NCBI GenBank assembly: GCA_028866355.1
Contig: JAGWIH010000136.1
Span: forward strand, 1 to 6,459
DNA length: 6,459 bases
Direction: 5' to 3'
Origin: Alphaproteobacteria bacterium
Lineage (GTDB): Bacteria; Pseudomonadota; Alphaproteobacteria; ATCC43930; CGMCC-115725
Shown: positions 1-5,942 of the stretch, piece after piece
Layout: each line of letters opens with the position of its first letter
Numbering within the stretch: position 1 is the stretch's first letter
Notes under the pieces: model-generated
The model's database searches: none
The model's input: only the letters and a program-made list of their open reading frames with translations
What the model was told of the DNA's origin: nothing
Position numbers and translations under genes: made by a program

Positions 1-93
1 ACAACACGGCACCTCGGTTTCGCGCGAGGCAAGCCAAAAACACAGGCCGCCGCGCCTGCGCGTTCGGCCGTATCGATAGAAAGCAATAACACA
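1..93 (+). other. Upstream leader of the RNA helicase gene
   Basis: No separate gene is visible here. The helicase reading frame is open back to base 1 but has no ATG, GTG, TTG or CTG codon in this stretch, so the gene either starts at the GTG at 94 or extends from outside the window. Two short inverted repeats are present: CCTCG (12-16) with CGAGG (25-29), and GGCCG (45-49) with CGGCC (65-69). They could fold in a 5' leader, but stems this short are common by chance in GC-rich DNA. No convincing promoter was found. Confidence 0.3.
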
Positions 94-1419
94 GTGACTC
101 TTTCCTTTTCCGAGCTCGCCCTCGTCGAGCCAATCCAGCGCGCATTGCACGCGGAAAATTACGAGCGCCCGACGCCGATCCAGGCGCAGGCGATTCCCCA
201 TCTGCTCGCCGGGCGCGATCTGCTCGGCATCGCCCAGACCGGCACCGGCAAGACGGCGGCCTTCGCGTTGCCGATCCTCCAGCACCTGGCGGCGAACCGC
301 GTTGCCGCGCCGCGGAATTCCATGCGTGCGCTCATCTTGACGCCGACGCGCGAGCTGGCGATGCAGATCGCCGACAGCTTCCGCGCTTACGGCCGTCATT
401 TGGGCCTCCGCACCGCCGTGATCTTCGGCGGCGTCGGCCAGGGTCCACAGGTCGACGCGCTGCGCCGCGGCATCGACATCCTCGTCGCCACGCCCGGCCG
501 GCTCTTGGACCTGCATCAGCAGGGCCATGTCCGTTACGACGGCGTCTCGGTTTTCGTCCTCGACGAAGCCGACCGCATGCTCGACATGGGCTTCATCCGC
601 GACATCCGGCGCATCGTCCCGCTACTTCCCAAAACGCGTCAGTCGCTGTTGTTCTCGGCCACCATGCCGGACGAGATCAATCGATTGATCGGTACGCTGC
701 TCAAGGACCCGGTGCGTGTCGAGGTGACACCCGCCGCCACTACGGTCGAGCGCATCGAGCAGCACGTCATGTTCGTCGACGCCGGCAACAAGCGGGCGCT
801 GCTCGCTTCGCTGCTCGGCGACAAGACGATCGCCCGCGCGCTGGTTTTCACCCGCACCAAGCACGGCGCCAACCGCGTCGCCGAAGGTCTCGCCAAGGGC
901 GGCATCGGCGCCGAGGCGATCCACGGCAACAAGTCGCAGAGCCAGCGCCAGCGGGCGCTGGGTAACTTCCGCGACGGCCGCACCCGCGTGCTGGTGGCGA
1001 CCGATATCGCCGCGCGCGGCATCGACATCGACGGCATCACTCACGTCATCAATTTCGAGCTGCCGAACGTGCCTGAGAGCTACGTCCACCGCATCGGCCG
1101 CACCGCGCGCGCCGGCGCCGATGGCGTCGCCATCTCGTTCTGCGACCATTCCGAAAAGGGTTTCCTGCGCGATATCGAAAAGGTGACGCGGCAGAAAATC
1201 GCCGTCGCCGAGCACGCCTTCCGCGCGCCGGCCGGTCCGGGCGGCCAGCCGCACGGCCATAATGGCGGGCACAATGGCCACGCCCATGGCAACGGCGGCC
1301 ATCACGGTAACGGCAACGGCCGCGGCGGCGAATTCGCCAACCGGCGCCGGCGCTCGCGTCGTCGCGGCGGCCATGGTCATGGCCATTCGCACGGTCCGGC
1401 GCCGACGCACGCAAACTAG
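94..1419 (+). CDS. rhlE: DEAD-box ATP-dependent RNA helicase, RhlE type
   Basis: This is a cytoplasmic ATP-dependent RNA helicase of the kind that remodels structured RNA in ribosome assembly, mRNA decay or cold adaptation. All core motifs are intact: Q motif with PTPIQ (26-30), Walker A AQTGTGKT (47-54), PTREL (84-88), TPGR (133-136), DEAD (157-160), SAT (188-190), ARGID (307-311) and HRIGRTAR (332-339). The two RecA-like domains end near residue 375. The remaining tail is low complexity: a Gly/His/Asn stretch (about 381-409), an Arg-rich cluster (417-424) and a GHGHGHSHG run (426-434). Basic tails of such helicases usually bind RNA; the high histidine content is unusual. The GTG start places the family's usual 'F-x-x-L' opening at residues 5-8, but the ribosome-binding site is weak and the frame is open upstream. 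The match to RhlE rather than another DEAD subgroup is inferred from overall motif spacing. The 441-residue length is normal. Confidence 0.93.
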   Translation: MTLSFSELALVEPIQRALHAENYERPTPIQAQAIPHLLAGRDLLGIAQTGTGKTAAFALPILQHLAANRVAAPRNSMRALILTPTRELAMQIADSFRAYGRHLGLRTAVIFGGVGQGPQVDALRRGIDILVATPGRLLDLHQQGHVRYDGVSVFVLDEADRMLDMGFIRDIRRIVPLLPKTRQSLLFSATMPDEINRLIGTLLKDPVRVEVTPAATTVERIEQHVMFVDAGNKRALLASLLGDKTIARALVFTRTKHGANRVAEGLAKGGIGAEAIHGNKSQSQRQRALGNFRDGRTRVLVATDIAARGIDIDGITHVINFELPNVPESYVHRIGRTARAGADGVAISFCDHSEKGFLRDIEKVTRQKIAVAEHAFRAPAGPGGQPHGHNGGHNGHAHGNGGHHGNGNGRGGEFANRRRRSRRRGGHGHGHSHGPAPTHAN

Positions 1420-1421
1420 AC

Positions 1422-1497
1422 CGTCATTGCGAGGCGCATAGCGACGAAGCAATCCAGCGGCTACACGTTGGATTGCTTCGCTTCGCTCGCAATGACG
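1422..1497. repeat. Palindromic intergenic repeat with long hairpin
   Basis: The outer arms CGTCATTGCGAG (1422-1433) and CTCGCAATGACG (1486-1497) pair perfectly over 12 bases. The inner arms CGAAGCAATCCA (1445-1456) and TGGATTGCTTCG (1469-1480) pair over another 12, closing a 12-base loop. The internal loop between them is asymmetric (11 bases against 5). I recognise this as a dispersed extragenic palindrome common in Bradyrhizobium-like and other alphaproteobacterial genomes. It starts three bases after the helicase stop codon, so it probably forms the 3' end of that transcript, although no T-run follows it. Confidence 0.85.
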
Positions 1498-1531
1498 ATG
1501 GCGTGAAACGACGCCTGGCCGTCATTCCACC

Positions 1532-1580
1532 CGAGTCGGCGCTTTCCGTTTGCCTGGGCGTGCGGGTGCTGTATGGTGAA
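1532..1580 (+). promoter_or_regulatory. Possible pyrG control region and ribosome-binding site
   Basis: Three elements can be seen before pyrG. CGAGTCG (1532-1538) contains a GANTC site for the CcrM methyltransferase and fits YGAKTCG. TTGCCT (1550-1555) and TATGGT (1572-1577), 16 bases apart, resemble -35 and -10 boxes with four of six matches each. GGTGA (1575-1579) is a plausible Shine-Dalgarno sequence six bases before the ATG. The last two readings compete: if TATGGT is a real -10 box, the mRNA would be almost leaderless; if GGTGA is the ribosome-binding site, the promoter lies further upstream. I favour the ribosome-binding site. Confidence 0.3.
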
Positions 1581-1585
1581 ATTCC

Positions 1586-3211
1586 ATGACGCGGTTCATT
1601 TTCATCACCGGCGGCGTGGTCTCCTCTCTGGGTAAGGGTCTTTCGGCGGCGGCGCTCGGCGCGTTGCTCCAGGCACGCGGATTCCGCGTCCGGCTGCGGA
1701 AATTCGACCCCTATATCAACGTCGATCCGGGCACGATGAGCCCGTATCAGCACGGCGAGGTCTATGTCACCGACGACGGCGCCGAAACCGACCTCGATCT
1801 CGGGCATTACGAGCGCTTCACCGGCGTGTCATCGCGCAAAAGCGACAGCCAGACCACCGGCCGCATCTATTCGACCGTGATCGGCCGCGAGCGCCGCGGC
1901 GAATATCTCGGCGCTACCGTCCAGGTCATTCCGCACGTCACCGACGCCATCAAGGAGGCGATCCAGGCCGATCTCGGCGGCGAGGATTTCGTGCTCTGCG
2001 AGATCGGCGGCACGGTCGGCGACATCGAAGGCCTGCCGTTCCTCGAGGCGATCCGCCAGCTCGGGAATGAACTTGGCCGCGACCGCGCGATGTACATCCA
2101 CCTGACGCTGGTGCCCTATATCCCGTCGGCCGGCGAATTGAAAAGCAAGCCGACGCAGCACAGCGTCAAGGAGCTTCTCGGCCTCGGCATCCAGCCCGAT
2201 ATCCTGTTATGCCGCTGCGACCGCGAAATTCCTGAAAGCGCGCGCAAGAAGATCGCGCTGTTCTGCAATCTGCGCGAGGAACGCGTCATTCCGGCGCTCG
2301 ACGTCGACACCATCTACGACGTGCCGACCGCCTATCACAAGCAGGGCCTCGACCGCGAAGTCTGCCGTCATTTCGGCCTGAACGCGCGCGAGCCCGATCT
2401 GGCGCGCTGGTCCGACATCGTCGGCCGCATCCGCAAGCCCGAAGGCGCCGTCACCATCGCCGTCGTCGGCAAGTACACGCATCTGCCCGACAGCTATAAA
2501 TCGCTGGCCGAGGCGCTGGCCCACGGCGGCATCGCCAACAATGTCGGCGTCAAGCTGAACTGGTTCGATTCCGAAATCTTCGAGCAAGAGGACGCGGTCA
2601 GCCATCTCGTCGGCGTCAACGGTATCTTGGTGCCCGGCGGCTTCGGCGAACGCGGCAGCGAAGGCAAGATCGAGGCCGCGCGCTTTGCCCGCGAACGCAA
2701 GGTGCCGTATTTCGGCATCTGCTTCGGCATGCAAATGGCGGTGATCGAAGCCGCGCGGCACTTGGCCGGCCTTAACGGCGCCGGCTCGACCGAATTCGGT
2801 CCGTGCGCCGAGCCGGTCATCGGCCTGATGACCGAATGGATGAAGGGCAATCAGCTCGAGAAGCGCAAATCCAACGGCGATCTCGGCGGCACCATGCGCC
2901 TCGGCGCTTATCCGGCGAAGCTGGTTGCCGGCTCGCGTGTCGCCGAAATCTATGGCGCGACCGAGATCAGCGAGCGCCACCGCCACCGCTACGAGGTCAA
3001 CGTCAACTACAAGCCGAAGCTGGAGAAAACCGGCATGCGCTTTTCCGGCATGTCGCCCGACGGCGAGCTGCCCGAGATCGTCGAGTTCCCGGAACACCCG
3101 TGGTTCATCGGCGTGCAGTTCCATCCCGAGCTCAAATCCAAGCCTTTCGACCCGCATCCGCTCTTCACCTCGTTCATCAAGGCGGCGGTGGAGCAGTCTC
3201 GCCTCGTTTAG
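1586..3211 (+). CDS. pyrG: CTP synthase (glutamine-hydrolysing)
   Basis: This cytoplasmic enzyme makes CTP from UTP, ATP and glutamine, the last step of de novo pyrimidine nucleotide synthesis. The N-terminal synthetase domain (about 1-270) opens with the P-loop TGGVVSSLGKG (8-18, Lys17). The C-terminal class I glutamine amidotransferase domain (about 290-540) carries the oxyanion-hole segment PGGFGERG, the nucleophile Cys379 in GICFGMQ (377-383) and the His513/Glu515 pair in QFHPE. At 541 residues it is full length compared with about 545 in E. coli, and Cys379 has the same number as in E. coli. The ATG at 1586 is preceded by GGTGA and gives the normal family start. In related genomes secG and tpiA often precede pyrG; here the helicase and a palindromic repeat do. 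kdsA follows after 24 bases, so the two are probably cotranscribed. CTP is also needed to activate Kdo, which links the two functionally. Confidence 0.98.
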   Translation: MTRFIFITGGVVSSLGKGLSAAALGALLQARGFRVRLRKFDPYINVDPGTMSPYQHGEVYVTDDGAETDLDLGHYERFTGVSSRKSDSQTTGRIYSTVIGRERRGEYLGATVQVIPHVTDAIKEAIQADLGGEDFVLCEIGGTVGDIEGLPFLEAIRQLGNELGRDRAMYIHLTLVPYIPSAGELKSKPTQHSVKELLGLGIQPDILLCRCDREIPESARKKIALFCNLREERVIPALDVDTIYDVPTAYHKQGLDREVCRHFGLNAREPDLARWSDIVGRIRKPEGAVTIAVVGKYTHLPDSYKSLAEALAHGGIANNVGVKLNWFDSEIFEQEDAVSHLVGVNGILVPGGFGERGSEGKIEAARFARERKVPYFGICFGMQMAVIEAARHLAGLNGAGSTEFGPCAEPVIGLMTEWMKGNQLEKRKSNGDLGGTMRLGAYPAKLVAGSRVAEIYGATEISERHRHRYEVNVNYKPKLEKTGMRFSGMSPDGELPEIVEFPEHPWFIGVQFHPELKSKPFDPHPLFTSFIKAAVEQSRLV

Positions 3212-3235
3212 GCGGCTGCTATATAAGTGTCGGCC

Positions 3236-4078
3236 ATGACCGCGCCGCGGCACGTCCATATCGGGAACATCACGCTCGGCAATGACCGGCCCCTGGCGGT
3301 GATCGCCGGTCCGTGCGTGCTCGAAAGCCGCGCGCACGCGATGGAAATGAGCCACGCGCTGGTCGAACTTACCGGCAAGCTCGGCATCGGCCTGATCTAC
3401 AAGACCTCGTTCGACAAGGCGAACCGCACCTCGGGCGAAAGCCCGCGCGGCATGGGCCTCGAAGCATCGCTGCCGATCCTCGCCGAAGTGCGTGAGAAAT
3501 ACGGCTGTCCGGTGCTGACCGACGTGCACGCGCCCGAGCAATGCGCGTCCGTCGCCGAAGCCGTCGACGTGCTCCAGATTCCGGCGTTTCTCTGCCGCCA
3601 GACTGATTTGCTGGTGGCAGCGGCCAAAACCAAGCGCGCGATCAATGTCAAAAAGGGCCAGTTCCTGGCGCCCTCCGACATGAAAAACGTTGCCGCGAAA
3701 ATCTCTAAGGCTGGCAACGACAATATCCTGCTGTGCGAGCGCGGCGTGTCGTTCGGCTACAACACGCTGGTCTCCGACATGCGCGCGCTGCCGATCATGG
3801 CGCAGACCGGCTATCCGGTGGTGTTCGACGCGACGCATTCGGTGCAGCAGCCGGGCGGGCAGGGCGACAAAAGCGGCGGCGAACGGCAATACGTGCCCAT
3901 GCTCGCACGTGCGGCCGTGAGTGTCGGCGTCGCCGCCGTGTTCATGGAAACCCATCAGGATCCCGACCATGCGCCGTCGGACGGACCCAACATGGTCCAT
4001 CTGAAGGACATGCCGGCGTTGCTCCGGCAGTTGATGGAATTCGACACACTCGCCAAGAAAAGAAACGGAAGCGCATGA
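3236..4078 (+). CDS. kdsA: 3-deoxy-D-manno-octulosonate 8-phosphate synthase
   Basis: KdsA condenses phosphoenolpyruvate with D-arabinose 5-phosphate to Kdo-8-phosphate, the first committed step towards the Kdo of lipopolysaccharide, in the cytoplasm. Numbered from the ATG, the TIM-barrel motifs are AGPC (24-27), YKTSFDKANRTS (55-66), TDVHAPEQ, DVLQIPAFLCRQTD, NVKKGQFLAP and FDATHSVQQPGG. Cys27, His201, Glu238 and Asp249 have exactly the relative spacing of the metal ligands known in the Aquifex aeolicus enzyme (Cys11, His185, Glu222, Asp233), so this should be the metal-dependent class; the E. coli enzyme has Asn at the Cys position. The 280-residue length is normal. An in-frame GTG at 3227 would add three residues. 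Neither start has a strong ribosome-binding site and I chose ATG. The stop codon overlaps the eno start (ATGA), which implies translational coupling to the enzyme that makes its phosphoenolpyruvate. Confidence 0.97.
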   Translation: MTAPRHVHIGNITLGNDRPLAVIAGPCVLESRAHAMEMSHALVELTGKLGIGLIYKTSFDKANRTSGESPRGMGLEASLPILAEVREKYGCPVLTDVHAPEQCASVAEAVDVLQIPAFLCRQTDLLVAAAKTKRAINVKKGQFLAPSDMKNVAAKISKAGNDNILLCERGVSFGYNTLVSDMRALPIMAQTGYPVVFDATHSVQQPGGQGDKSGGERQYVPMLARAAVSVGVAAVFMETHQDPDHAPSDGPNMVHLKDMPALLRQLMEFDTLAKKRNGSA

Positions 4079-5346
4079 CCGCCATCACCGATATCACCGC
4101 GCGCGAAATCCTCGACAGCCGCGGCAATCCGACCGTCGAAGTCGATGTCATCCTGGAAAGCGGCGCGCGCGGCCGCGCCGCCGTACCGTCGGGTGCGTCG
4201 ACCGGCACGCATGAAGCGGTCGAACTGCGCGACGGCGACAAGAAACGCTATGGCGGCAAGGGCGTGCGCAAGGCGGTCGATGCCGTCAACGGCGAGATCT
4301 TCGACGCCGTGTCCGGCCGCGATGCCACCGACCAGGCCGGCCTCGATCGCGCGCTGATCGATCTCGATGGCACGCCGAACAAGGCGCGGCTCGGCGCCAA
4401 TGCCATCCTCGGCGTCAGCCTGGCGTGCGCCAAGGCCGCTGCGGCCGAACTGGGCCAGCCGCTTTATCGCTATATCGGCGGCGTCGAGGCGAACGTGCTG
4501 CCGGTGCCGATGATGAACGTCCTCAACGGCGGCGTGCATGCCGACAATCCGATCGATATCCAGGAATTCATGATCGTGCCGGTCGGCGCGCCGACCATCG
4601 CCGAAGCCATCCGCACCGGCGCCGAAATTTTCCAGGCGCTGAAGAAAGCGCTCAAGGACAAGGGCCACAACACCAATGTCGGCGACGAAGGCGGCTTTGC
4701 GCCGAACCTGCAATCGGCCGACGAGGCGCTGAGCTTCATCGTGCGCGCCATCGAAGCCGCCGGCTACAAGCCGGGCGAGCAGGTGGCGCTGGCGCTCGAT
4801 CCGGCCTCGACCGAATTCTGCAAGGACGGCCAGTACAAGATGGAAGGCAAGACGCTCGATTCCGGCGCGATGGTGAAATTCTACGAGGGCTTGGTAGCGC
4901 GCTACCCCATCGTCTCGATCGAGGACGGCATGGCCGAAGACGATTGGGCCGGCTGGCAGGCGATCACATCCGCGCTCGGCAAGAAGATCCAGCTCGTCGG
5001 CGACGATCTCTTCGTCACCAATCCCAAGCGCTTGGCCGAAGGCATCGAAAAACGCGTCGGCAACGCCATCCTGATCAAGGTCAATCAGATCGGCTCGCTC
5101 AGCGAGACGCTCGAGACCATGGCGTTGGCGCGCCGCGCCAATTACGCCCAGGTGATGTCGCATCGCTCCGGCGAGACCGAGGACGCGACCATCGCCGATC
5201 TCGCGGTCGGCACCAACTGCGGCCAGATCAAGACCGGCTCGCTGGCGCGTTCCGACCGGCTCGCCAAGTACAACCAGCTCATCCGCATCGAGGAACAGCT
5301 CGGCGCCGCCGCGCGCTATCCCGGCCGCGCCGCGTTCCGGCGGTAA
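4075..5346 (+). CDS. eno: Enolase (phosphopyruvate hydratase)
   Basis: Enolase interconverts 2-phosphoglycerate and phosphoenolpyruvate in glycolysis and gluconeogenesis and is often a degradosome component. The family motifs are all present: REILDSRGNPTVE (10-22), the mobile loop SGASTG (39-44, Ser42), GDEGG with the likely general acid/base Glu205, the metal ligands Asp242 (LDPAST), Glu283 (IEDGMAEDDW) and Asp310 (GDDLF), the catalytic Lys335 (LIKVNQIGS) and SHRSGET from 362. The 423-residue length is slightly short of the usual 425-435 but nothing is missing. The start is the ATG sharing ATGA with the kdsA stop codon, which places the usual enolase N-terminus at residue 1; a purine-rich stretch with GGAAG (4067-4071) lies just upstream. 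A GC-rich palindromic repeat follows 22 bases after the stop codon and may end the transcript. Confidence 0.98.
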   Translation: MTAITDITAREILDSRGNPTVEVDVILESGARGRAAVPSGASTGTHEAVELRDGDKKRYGGKGVRKAVDAVNGEIFDAVSGRDATDQAGLDRALIDLDGTPNKARLGANAILGVSLACAKAAAAELGQPLYRYIGGVEANVLPVPMMNVLNGGVHADNPIDIQEFMIVPVGAPTIAEAIRTGAEIFQALKKALKDKGHNTNVGDEGGFAPNLQSADEALSFIVRAIEAAGYKPGEQVALALDPASTEFCKDGQYKMEGKTLDSGAMVKFYEGLVARYPIVSIEDGMAEDDWAGWQAITSALGKKIQLVGDDLFVTNPKRLAEGIEKRVGNAILIKVNQIGSLSETLETMALARRANYAQVMSHRSGETEDATIADLAVGTNCGQIKTGSLARSDRLAKYNQLIRIEEQLGAAARYPGRAAFRR

Positions 5347-5368
5347 TTTCGCCCGCTATTTTGCGTGG

Positions 5369-5391
5369 ATGGCCGGGTCAGGCCCGGCCAT
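5369..5391. repeat. Short palindromic repeat after eno
   Basis: ATGGCCGGG (5369-5377) and CCCGGCCAT (5383-5391) pair perfectly over nine bases around a five-base loop TCAGG. Together with its flanks (GTGG before, GACA after) it matches a second dispersed repeat type that I recognise from Bradyrhizobium-like genomes, often misread as 'WPGQARP' peptides. It lies 22 bases after the eno stop codon. No T-run follows on either strand, so it is not a classical intrinsic terminator, but it may stabilise or define the 3' end of the eno message. Confidence 0.75.
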
Positions 5392-5402
5392 GACAAAACA
5401 AC

Positions 5403-5519
5403 GAATCGTACCCGCTCAGGCTCGGATTTCGCCGTAGAGTCGGCTAACGACTCGTTGATTCAAAATTAGGGAATCGGAATTCATTTGACCCGGCGACTCG
5501 ACCGTGATTCAAACGAGTC
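5403..5519 (+). promoter_or_regulatory. Dense GANTC (CcrM site) cluster upstream of ftsB
   Basis: Eight GANTC sites lie in 117 bases, starting at 5403 (GAATC), 5437 (GAGTC), 5449 (GACTC), 5457 (GATTC), 5471 (GAATC), 5495 (GACTC), 5506 (GATTC) and 5515 (GAGTC). GANTC is the target of CcrM, the cell-cycle adenine methyltransferase of Alphaproteobacteria. The sites at 5403, 5449, 5495 and 5515 also fit YGAKTCG on one strand. The stretch 5455-5487 is AT-rich compared with its surroundings, as expected for a promoter, and TTGACC (5485-5490) could be a -35 box, but no convincing -10 partner was found. The position directly before a division gene suggests methylation- and GcrA-dependent transcription; that is inference. 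Confidence 0.55.
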
Positions 5520-5521
5520 GT
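5446..5521. repeat. Inverted 10-base repeat flanking the ftsB upstream region
   Basis: ACGACTCGTT (5447-5456) and AACGAGTCGT (5512-5521) are exact reverse complements separated by 55 bases. Each copy is itself an odd-length palindrome centred on a GANTC site: AACGA-C-TCGTT at 5446-5456 and ACGA-G-TCGT at 5513-5521. The second copy ends one base before the ftsB ATG and occupies the position of its ribosome-binding site. This looks like a dimeric protein-binding site used twice rather than an RNA stem, since the spacer is long. Confidence 0.5.
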
Positions 5522-5522
5522 C

Positions 5523-5843
5523 ATGGACGTGCTTTATGCGCTGCGCGCCCGCGCGCGCCAGATCGTCGGTCCGGTGCTGGGCTTCACGCTCTGCGCCTAC
5601 TTCGCCTATCACTTGGTCGAAGGCGACCGCGGCTTGCTGGCCTTGTGGGATCTGCAAACCCAGGTGCGCGATGCACAGGCGACCTTGAGCCGCCTCCAGG
5701 CCGAGCGCGATCCGTTGGCGAAGCGCGTTGCGCTGCTGCAGGGCAATCACATCGATCGCGACTTTCTCGACGAGCGCGTGCGCGCGGTGCTGAACTACGG
5801 CGCGCCCGGCGATCTCGTCATCTATTACCCGCCGTCGAAATAG
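5523..5843 (+). CDS. ftsB: Septum formation initiator protein (FtsB/DivIC family)
   Basis: This is a small single-pass inner-membrane protein of the divisome, where FtsB-type proteins pair with FtsL and FtsQ through periplasmic coiled coils to activate septal peptidoglycan synthesis. The 106 residues show the family plan: a short basic cytoplasmic N-terminus (Arg8, Arg10, Arg12), a membrane segment (about 14-32), the conserved GDRGLLAL (34-41), a coiled coil (about 43-73, with Leu, Val and Ala at heptad spacing) and a C-terminal segment with DRDFLDERVRAVLNY (78-92). The ATG is the only start in the frame: an in-frame TGA lies at 5505-5507. The ribosome-binding site is poor and overlapped by a GANTC palindrome. 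The position between eno and pdhA is the usual one for this gene in Alphaproteobacteria. Sequence conservation in this family is low, so the call rests on size, layout and context. Confidence 0.9.
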   Translation: MDVLYALRARARQIVGPVLGFTLCAYFAYHLVEGDRGLLALWDLQTQVRDAQATLSRLQAERDPLAKRVALLQGNHIDRDFLDERVRAVLNYGAPGDLVIYYPPSK

Positions 5844-5866
5844 CACGATCGGATTCGTGGGATGAG

Positions 5867-5891
5867 CCGCGCACGGCAATGCCGTCCGCGG
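5867..5891 (+). other. GC-rich hairpin after ftsB
   Basis: CCGCGCACGGCA (5867-5878) and TGCCGTCCGCGG (5880-5891) pair over 12 bases with a single mismatch. A real hairpin would open the inner pairs to give a small loop. It begins 23 bases after the ftsB stop codon and is followed by GAAAAATC, not a T-run. It may form or protect the 3' end of the ftsB transcript; a factor-independent terminator is unlikely on either strand. Confidence 0.5.
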
Positions 5892-5942
5892 AAAAATCAC
5901 ACGCCCGCGCCCGTGGTCCGCGATACTTTCGAGCGTCATAGG

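Noticed and set aside
1422..1497. A CRISPR repeat unit or tRNA-like fold
   Set aside because: There is only one copy, with no spacers, and the structure is a single long hairpin without cloverleaf features.
1424..1807. A 127-codon minus-strand frame over the repeat and the start of pyrG
   Set aside because: Its C-terminal part, containing LRAKRSNP, is the known false peptide produced by translating this palindromic repeat family.
3220..3226. A -10 promoter box (TATATAA) before kdsA
   Set aside because: No acceptable -35 box lies 16-18 bases upstream, and the 24-base gap after pyrG fits cotranscription.
2207..4000. A 597-codon open frame on the minus strand across pyrG and kdsA
   Set aside because: It lies antisense to two unmistakable genes, spans their junction, and its translation is Arg/His/Asp/Ala-rich without any recognisable domain, as expected for the complement of GC-rich codons.
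3955..5163. A 402-codon open frame on the minus strand inside eno
   Set aside because: It is a mirror of the enolase codon bias with no domain, and it overlaps a complete, conserved gene.
5403..5521. A replication origin, because of the AT-rich patch and the GANTC cluster
   Set aside because: No DnaA-box-like TTATCCACA sequence or close variant is visible, and the neighbouring genes are not origin-linked.
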